Assembly (NCBI GenBank): GCA_903866425.1 | Contig: CAIPNN010000246.1 | Span: 1-9,978, forward strand | Length of the DNA stretch: 9,978 nucleotides | From: an uncultured Actinomycetes bacterium | Lineage (GTDB): Bacteria; Actinomycetota; Thermoleophilia; Miltoncostaeales; Miltoncostaeaceae | Direction: 5' to 3' | Shown here: one piece after another, positions 5,876-9,978 of the stretch | How positions within the stretch are numbered: the first letter of the stretch is position 1 | How the letters are laid out: each line of letters opens with the position of its first letter | Position numbers and translations under genes: made by a program | Notes under the pieces: generated by a model | Database searches by the model: none | What the model was told of the DNA's origin: nothing | What the model saw: only the letters and a program-made list of their open reading frames with translations

Positions 5876-7782
5876 TCGTTGTCTCCCTCATGACGTGACT
5901 GCACGTCCTGTGGTTCGCCGGACACGGCATCGTCCCTGCCCGCGCGGAGCGTCGACCACAGCGCGGCCGAGGCCACCTCGGGATCGTCAGTTGCCACAGC
6001 CGCACGCAGGCCTTCGATACGGCCGGCGAGTGCAGCGGGGTCGAGTGCCGGGCGTGTGGCGCGAAGGATGCCGCCATACCGCGTGGGCTTGACCTCTTCA
6101 TCGAGGTTGAACAGCTCCTCGTGCAGCTTCTCGCCGGGGCGCACGCCGGTGACCTCCACCTGGATGTCGCGGCCGGGTTCCATGCCGGACAGACGGATCA
6201 TGTTGTGCGCCAGATCCATGATGCGCACGGGCTCACCCATGTCGAGCACGAACACATCGCCGCCCTCGGCAATGCCCGTGGCCTCGATGACCAACTGCAC
6301 GGCCTCGGGGATGGTCATGAAGTAGCGGGTCATGTCGGGGTGGGTCACCGTGACGGGCCCACCCTGGGCGATCTGGCGCCGGAAGATCGGGAGCACCGAT
6401 CCGGATGAGCCGAGCACGTTGCCGAAACGCACCGCGGCAAAGCGCGTTGCTCCACTGTGCCCGTACATCTCGACAATGCGCTCGCCCAGCGCCTTGGTGC
6501 CGCCCATCACCGTCTGCGGCTCAACGGCCTTGTCGGTGGAGATGAGGCACACCCGCTCCACGCCGTGACGCGTGGCCAGGTCGGCCAGCGTGGCCGTGGC
6601 GAGTGAGTTGTTGGCAATCGCCTGGATGGGGTTGAGCTCCATCATGGGCACGTGCTTGTACGCGGCGGCGTGGAACACGATGTCGGGCCGGTACCGCGTG
6701 AACACGCCGTCCATCAGGTCGGCGTCGCGGCAGTCGGCCACCACGGGCACCGGTGCGTGCCCGCGCTCGCGCAGTTCCAGATCGATCTCGAACAGGTTGT
6801 TCTCGGCGTGATCGACGATGACCAGGCTGGCAGGACCCACCGTGGCCAGCTGGCGGCAGAGTTCCGAGCCGATTGAGCCGCCGGCGCCGGTCACCAGCAC
6901 GCGCTTGCCGTTGAGGTACCGGGCCACCCGCGCCATGTCCACCTCAACCGGCGCACGGCCCAGCACGTCCTCCACGCGCACCTCGCGCAACTTCTGGACG
7001 GTCACCTCGCCGTTGATCAACTCAGGGAGCCCCGGCAGGGTGGTGACCCGCACGTTGGCCTCACGGCAGCGGTCGACGATGTCGCGGCGCACGGCACCCG
7101 TGGCGGATGGCATGGCGATGATCACCTCGCGGGCCCGCGTCTCACGCAGCACCCGACCGATGTCCTCGCGCGAGCCCAGCACCTTCACGCCGCCCACGCG
7201 CAGGCCGGCCTTGCGTGGGTCGTCGTCAATCAGCCCAACGGGCGTGTAGCCCAGGCCGCCGTTCTGGCGCATGTCCCGCAGCAGCGAGTTGGCCGCTGAG
7301 CCGGCACCACAGACGATGACCGGACGACCGGTGGATACCGCACTGCCCCGGTTGGACCGCTCCATCACCGACCGGACGATGAATCGCACGCCACCGATGA
7401 GCAGCACCGTGAAGAGGAAGTCGAGTGCGAACACGCCACGCGGAACAGCCTCAAAGCCGTCCGGGCGCCAGATGGTGAGCACCGTGGTCACCAGCAGGCT
7501 GGCCACCAGGCAGGCGAGCACGATCTGCTCCAGATCCTGCATACCGGTAAAGCGCCACCAGCGCGTGTACAGGCGGAATGCCACGAACACGGCCAACTTG
7601 AGCACCAGCACCACGCCGACGGTGATCAGGAAGAGGCGGGCGTACCGACCGGGCAGGTCGCCATCGAAGCGCACCACGAACGCGAGCCACCACGCCAACG
7701 CGATGAGGACCAGATCAACAGAGACCTGGCCAAGGCGATGCAGGTGCCCGCGCCACGACGGACTGATGAAGCGGTCGCTCAT
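5872..7782 (-). CDS. Membrane-bound UDP-sugar 4,6-dehydratase (CapD/WbpM/PglF family)
   Basis: A 636-residue protein, normal for the long form of the family. Four membrane helices lie in the first 140 residues (about 21-38, 50-70, 86-104 and 117-136). Residues about 150-260 form a CoA-binding-like Rossmann domain (VIVCGAGSAANSLLRDM). The catalytic extended-SDR domain follows, with VLVTGAGGSIGSELCRQLA (295-313) for NAD(P), HAAAYKHVPMMELNP (371-385), STDKAV (415-420) and VMGGTK (425-430). As in PglF and FlaA1, Met stands where ordinary SDRs have the catalytic Tyr of YxxxK, and the T-D-K triad supplies chemistry instead. Relatives turn UDP-GlcNAc into UDP-4-keto-6-deoxy-GlcNAc at the inner face of the membrane, for capsule, O-antigen or glycoprotein sugars. 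It overlaps the DUF354 gene by ATGA. The exact sugar is not determined by sequence alone. Confidence 0.95.
   Translation of the reverse strand: MSDRFISPSWRGHLHRLGQVSVDLVLIALAWWLAFVVRFDGDLPGRYARLFLITVGVVLVLKLAVFVAFRLYTRWWRFTGMQDLEQIVLACLVASLLVTTVLTIWRPDGFEAVPRGVFALDFLFTVLLIGGVRFIVRSVMERSNRGSAVSTGRPVIVCGAGSAANSLLRDMRQNGGLGYTPVGLIDDDPRKAGLRVGGVKVLGSREDIGRVLRETRAREVIIAMPSATGAVRRDIVDRCREANVRVTTLPGLPELINGEVTVQKLREVRVEDVLGRAPVEVDMARVARYLNGKRVLVTGAGGSIGSELCRQLATVGPASLVIVDHAENNLFEIDLELRERGHAPVPVVADCRDADLMDGVFTRYRPDIVFHAAAYKHVPMMELNPIQAIANNSLATATLADLATRHGVERVCLISTDKAVEPQTVMGGTKALGERIVEMYGHSGATRFAAVRFGNVLGSSGSVLPIFRRQIAQGGPVTVTHPDMTRYFMTIPEAVQLVIEATGIAEGGDVFVLDMGEPVRIMDLAHNMIRLSGMEPGRDIQVEVTGVRPGEKLHEELFNLDEEVKPTRYGGILRATRPALDPAALAGRIEGLRAAVATDDPEVASAALWSTLRAGRDDAVSGEPQDVQSRHEGDNE
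5883..5888 (-). promoter_or_regulatory. Strong ribosome binding site for the small Cys/His protein
   Basis: AGGGAG on the minus strand, 7 bases before the ATG at 5875-5873, inside the end of the dehydratase gene. It is the main evidence that the small reading frame is translated. Confidence 0.6.
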
Positions 7783-8801
7783 CGACCATCCATCGTAGTC
7801 GCAGCGCCCATGATGAGCTCCAGCAGGATGTTCGGGTCGCGCATTGGTGGGGAGATCCCCCGCTCGCGGCGCACCAGTGCAAGGTCGGCGGCATCCTCAA
7901 GTCGATGCATGCGACCCTCCTCGATCAGACGTGCGTCCACCGCGCCCAGGCGCCCAGCGAATGGGCTGTATGCGGGCACGCCAAGCGCCACGGCCTCGCG
8001 ATTCATGGTGCCGCCGGCGCTCACCACGAGGTCACTCGCAGCGATGAGGCCCGGCCCATCAACGGCCTGCGCGGGCACCATGAACCCGCGCGCGGTCAGG
8101 GCCTCGCGCTGGTCCTGCGTGCGCGGCAGCACGACGGTCTGCACGCGGTCGCGCTCAGCCTCCAGGCGGTCCACCACCTGTGCGAACACATCCGTTGATG
8201 CACCCCGGTGGTACAGCGTCACCTCAGGCGGCGGTCGCAGCGTCACGGTCACCAGGTCGGCGTCGAGGCCGAGTTCGGCAATCACGCCAGCGGGGTCGGG
8301 CGCCTCGTCGGCGAGGTAGTACTCCTCCTTCAGGCCCGGGTACCGCATGAGCTTGGGTGAGCGGATGCCGTACTTGGCAAGCGCCCGCTCGGGGATGGCA
8401 TCGGGAACGATGACCCGGGTGGCGAAGCGGCCGTTGAGGTGGTGCATCGCTGCAGCGTGCTCGTAATCGAACATGGTCACCTGCGGGATACCCGCAAGGC
8501 GGGCAACCATGGGCTGGTCGGTGCTGCCGTGCGCCACGGCCAGATCGAATCGCTCGCTGCGCACCATCTTCGCCAGTGCCGACGACCGCGAGGTCATGGC
8601 GCGTGCCTTGCCCTTCAGACCGCCGCCGCCGTGTGCACCCATGGGCCGATGCGGGATGCCGTAGCGATCAAGCAGCCCGATGGTCTGCGCAAAGTCGCGC
8701 GACGTCACCACCACCTCATGCCCCTCCTCCTCCAGCCGCTGGATGAGCGGCCGGAAGATCAGGACATGCGGAGAATTGGTGACATCAACCCAGACCCGGA
8801 T
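7779..8801 (-). CDS. DUF354 family protein (GT-B-like), apparent ATC start codon
   Basis: A 340-residue protein of the DUF354 family (Pfam PF04007), related in fold to UDP-GlcNAc 2-epimerases and GT-B glycosyltransferases and common in surface-polysaccharide clusters. The family's N-terminus, RVWVDVTNSPHVLIFRPLI (2-20), lies upstream of the first usable GTG (8714). Between that sequence and an in-frame TGA at 8816-8814 there is no ATG, GTG or TTG. The codon where relatives begin is ATC (8801-8799), with AAGGGGG just upstream. Other family signs: RDFAQT (35-40), AHGSTDQPMVARLAGIPQVT (90-109), YPGLKEEYYL (154-163) and VSAGGTMNREAVALGVPAY (260-278), the last like the nucleotide-sugar site of GT-B enzymes. 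It lies 20 bases after the aminotransferase and overlaps the dehydratase by 4. Likely role: sugar transfer or modification; biochemistry unproven. If ATC is not used, a GTG start would cut off the first Rossmann strand. Confidence 0.88.
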   Translation of the reverse strand: MRVWVDVTNSPHVLIFRPLIQRLEEEGHEVVVTSRDFAQTIGLLDRYGIPHRPMGAHGGGGLKGKARAMTSRSSALAKMVRSERFDLAVAHGSTDQPMVARLAGIPQVTMFDYEHAAAMHHLNGRFATRVIVPDAIPERALAKYGIRSPKLMRYPGLKEEYYLADEAPDPAGVIAELGLDADLVTVTLRPPPEVTLYHRGASTDVFAQVVDRLEAERDRVQTVVLPRTQDQREALTARGFMVPAQAVDGPGLIAASDLVVSAGGTMNREAVALGVPAYSPFAGRLGAVDARLIEEGRMHRLEDAADLALVRRERGISPPMRDPNILLELIMGAATTMDGR

Positions 8802-8806
8802 GGCGG

Positions 8807-8814
8807 GCCCCCTT
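8807..8814 (-). promoter_or_regulatory. Ribosome binding site that places the DUF354 start at ATC
   Basis: The purine/G-rich AAGGGGG on the minus strand sits about 6 bases before ATC at 8801-8799, in the 20-base gap after the aminotransferase stop. This spacing is right for ATC and far too long for the downstream GTG at 8714. Confidence 0.55.
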
Positions 8815-8821
8815 CAGTTGG

Positions 8822-9928
8822 CTACAGACGGGAAACGGCGCGGCCGGTTGCGGCCACGACCTCCTCCACCTGCTCGCGCGTGAGGTTGGGATGCATCGGG
8901 ATTGCGAGGCCGGTGCTGGCCCACTCCTCGCACACGGGCAGATCGCCCTTGGAATACCCGAGGCCCTGGAACACCGGCTGCAGGTGCATGGGGATGCCGT
9001 AGTACGTGACGGCCCCCACGCCCTCTTCGTTCAGCAACTCGCGCAGGCGGTCGCGCTCGGGGTGGCGGATGACGTACAGGTGGTAGATGTGGCGGGCGTC
9101 GCCCTTCTCCACCGGCAGGGTCACGTGCTCGCCCAGGCCGCACTCGCGGTACCAGTCGGCTACCTGGCGACGACGGTCGTTCCAGTCGTCCACGTGCGGC
9201 AGGAATACCCGCACGGCGGCGGCCTGGATCTCATCGAGGCGCGAGTTGTAGCCGACCTCGAGAAAGGTCTGCTTGTCGTCAGAGCCGTGGAAGCGGAGCC
9301 GTCGAATCTCGTGTGCCAGCGCTGCGTCGCGGCAGGTCACCATCCCACCGTCGCCGATACCGGGGAAGTTCTTCGTCGGGAAGAACGAGAAGGTGGCCAC
9401 GTCACCCATGGTCCCCACTGCCCACTCGCCGTCGGCCGAACCGAACGCCTGTGCGGCATCCTCGATGACCGACAGTCCGTTCTCGGCGGCGGTGGTGAGG
9501 ATGGGCGTCATGGATGCTGCGTGACCAAAAATGTGCACCGGAATGATCGCCTTGGTCTTCTCGGTGACCTTCTCCTCAATGAGGTCAGGGTCGATGCAGG
9601 CCGACTCGGGGTCGATGTCAACGAACACCGGCGTGGCACCGTGACGCGCGATGGCCTCGGCCGTGGCGTAGAAGGTGTACGGGGTGGTGATCACCTCGTC
9701 GCCGGGGCCCACGCCAAGGGCCTGCAGGGCGATGATGAGCGCGTCGGTCCCGTTGGCAACTCCCACGCATGGACGGTTCTGGAGTCGCTGAGACACCTCG
9801 TCCTCGATTGCAGCAACGCGAGGCCCGAGGATGAACGTGCCCGAGTCGAGGATGTCCGAGATCTCGGCGTCCAGCTGTTCGCGCAAGGGCGCGTACTGGG
9901 CGCGGATGTCCATGAGGGGAATACCCAT
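8822..9928 (-). CDS. DegT/DnrJ/EryC1/StrS family nucleotide-sugar aminotransferase
   Basis: A 368-residue PLP-dependent aminotransferase of normal length that moves an amino group (usually from Glu) onto a keto-sugar nucleotide. It starts with IPLMDIRAQYAPLREQL (3-19), typical of the family. NGTDAL (59-64) contacts the PLP phosphate, D157 in EDAAQ pairs with the pyridine nitrogen, and K186 in FSFFPTKNFPGIGDGG (180-195) forms the Schiff base. GYNSRLDEIQAA (226-237) is the conserved segment reaching the partner subunit's active site. The SFFPTKN...GDGG form resembles C3-aminotransferases (WbpE, and QdtB/FdtB-like) more than the C4 enzymes PglE/ArnB/PseC, which have SFHxxKxxxxxEGG. So it may not simply use the product of the downstream 4,6-dehydratase. 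A good ribosome binding site precedes it. Substrate is inference. Confidence 0.94.
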   Translation of the reverse strand: MGIPLMDIRAQYAPLREQLDAEISDILDSGTFILGPRVAAIEDEVSQRLQNRPCVGVANGTDALIIALQALGVGPGDEVITTPYTFYATAEAIARHGATPVFVDIDPESACIDPDLIEEKVTEKTKAIIPVHIFGHAASMTPILTTAAENGLSVIEDAAQAFGSADGEWAVGTMGDVATFSFFPTKNFPGIGDGGMVTCRDAALAHEIRRLRFHGSDDKQTFLEVGYNSRLDEIQAAAVRVFLPHVDDWNDRRRQVADWYRECGLGEHVTLPVEKGDARHIYHLYVIRHPERDRLRELLNEEGVGAVTYYGIPMHLQPVFQGLGYSKGDLPVCEEWASTGLAIPMHPNLTREQVEEVVAATGRAVSRL

Positions 9929-9978
9929 CAGTTCCTTTCGGCAGCCATTTGCAGCGAAACTACCAACGCTCGCGGTCG
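9929..9978 (-). other. Edge segment: probable spacer plus possible end of an upstream gene
   Basis: On the minus strand one frame reads DRERW then TAG (9962-9960) with codons mostly ending in G or C, which could be the last five residues of an upstream gene. A second frame is open until a TGA that overlaps the aminotransferase ATG by one base, but its third positions are poorer in G and C. The 31 bases between TAG and ATG are less G+C-rich than the genes. Too short to call a gene. Confidence 0.25.
9932..9938 (-). promoter_or_regulatory. Ribosome binding site of the aminotransferase gene
   Basis: AAAGGAA on the minus strand ends about 3 bases before the ATG at 9928-9926 and supports that start. 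Upstream the frame stays open to the window edge, but the first Met of the conserved family N-terminus is here. Confidence 0.55.

Noticed and set aside
7779..8714. DUF354 gene starting at GTG 8714
   Set aside because: This start leaves out the conserved DVTNSPHVLIFRP N-terminus, which is present in frame upstream.
9929..9978. Calling a partial upstream gene at the right edge
   Set aside because: Fewer than 20 codons are visible and two frames compete; no motif decides between them.

Overview
The window is high in G+C (roughly two thirds, by eye), and its codons end mostly in G or C. It carries ten genes, all on the minus strand, packed with overlaps or gaps of at most 44 bases. The composition and gene families fit a high-GC actinobacterium, perhaps a Thermoleophilia/Solirubrobacterales-like lineage. 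That placement is inference; no rRNA or other phylogenetic marker is present. I saw no tRNA, rRNA, CRISPR array, insertion sequence or phage gene, and no gene-free stretch longer than 50 bases.

In transcription order (right to left), the first block (about 9928 to 5663) concerns surface glycans. It holds a DegT-family PLP sugar aminotransferase, a DUF354 (GT-B-like) protein whose real start seems to be an ATC codon, a membrane-anchored CapD/WbpM/PglF-type UDP-sugar 4,6-dehydratase, and a 70-residue protein rich in Cys and His. The last one is joined to the dehydratase by an ATGA overlap and has a strong ribosome binding site.

After a 44-base gap, the second block (5618 to the left edge) is a tight run of six genes: a LysR-type regulator, a short fumarate-reductase/L-aspartate-oxidase-like flavoprotein, a clear phosphosulfolactate synthase (ComA), a secreted TIM-barrel glycosidase-like protein, a zinc-ribbon plus PAS-like protein, and the N-terminal 65 residues of an aldo/keto reductase cut by the window edge. 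ComA joins sulfite to phosphoenolpyruvate. The usual partners for turning its product into sulfolactate or coenzyme M (ComB, ComC, ComDE) are absent here.

The most interesting element is LysR + flavoprotein + ComA, which could be an uncharacterised C3-sulfonate pathway. A fumarate-reductase-like enzyme beside ComA is suggestive because sulfoacrylate and sulfolactate resemble fumarate and malate. This is a hypothesis, not something the sequence proves.
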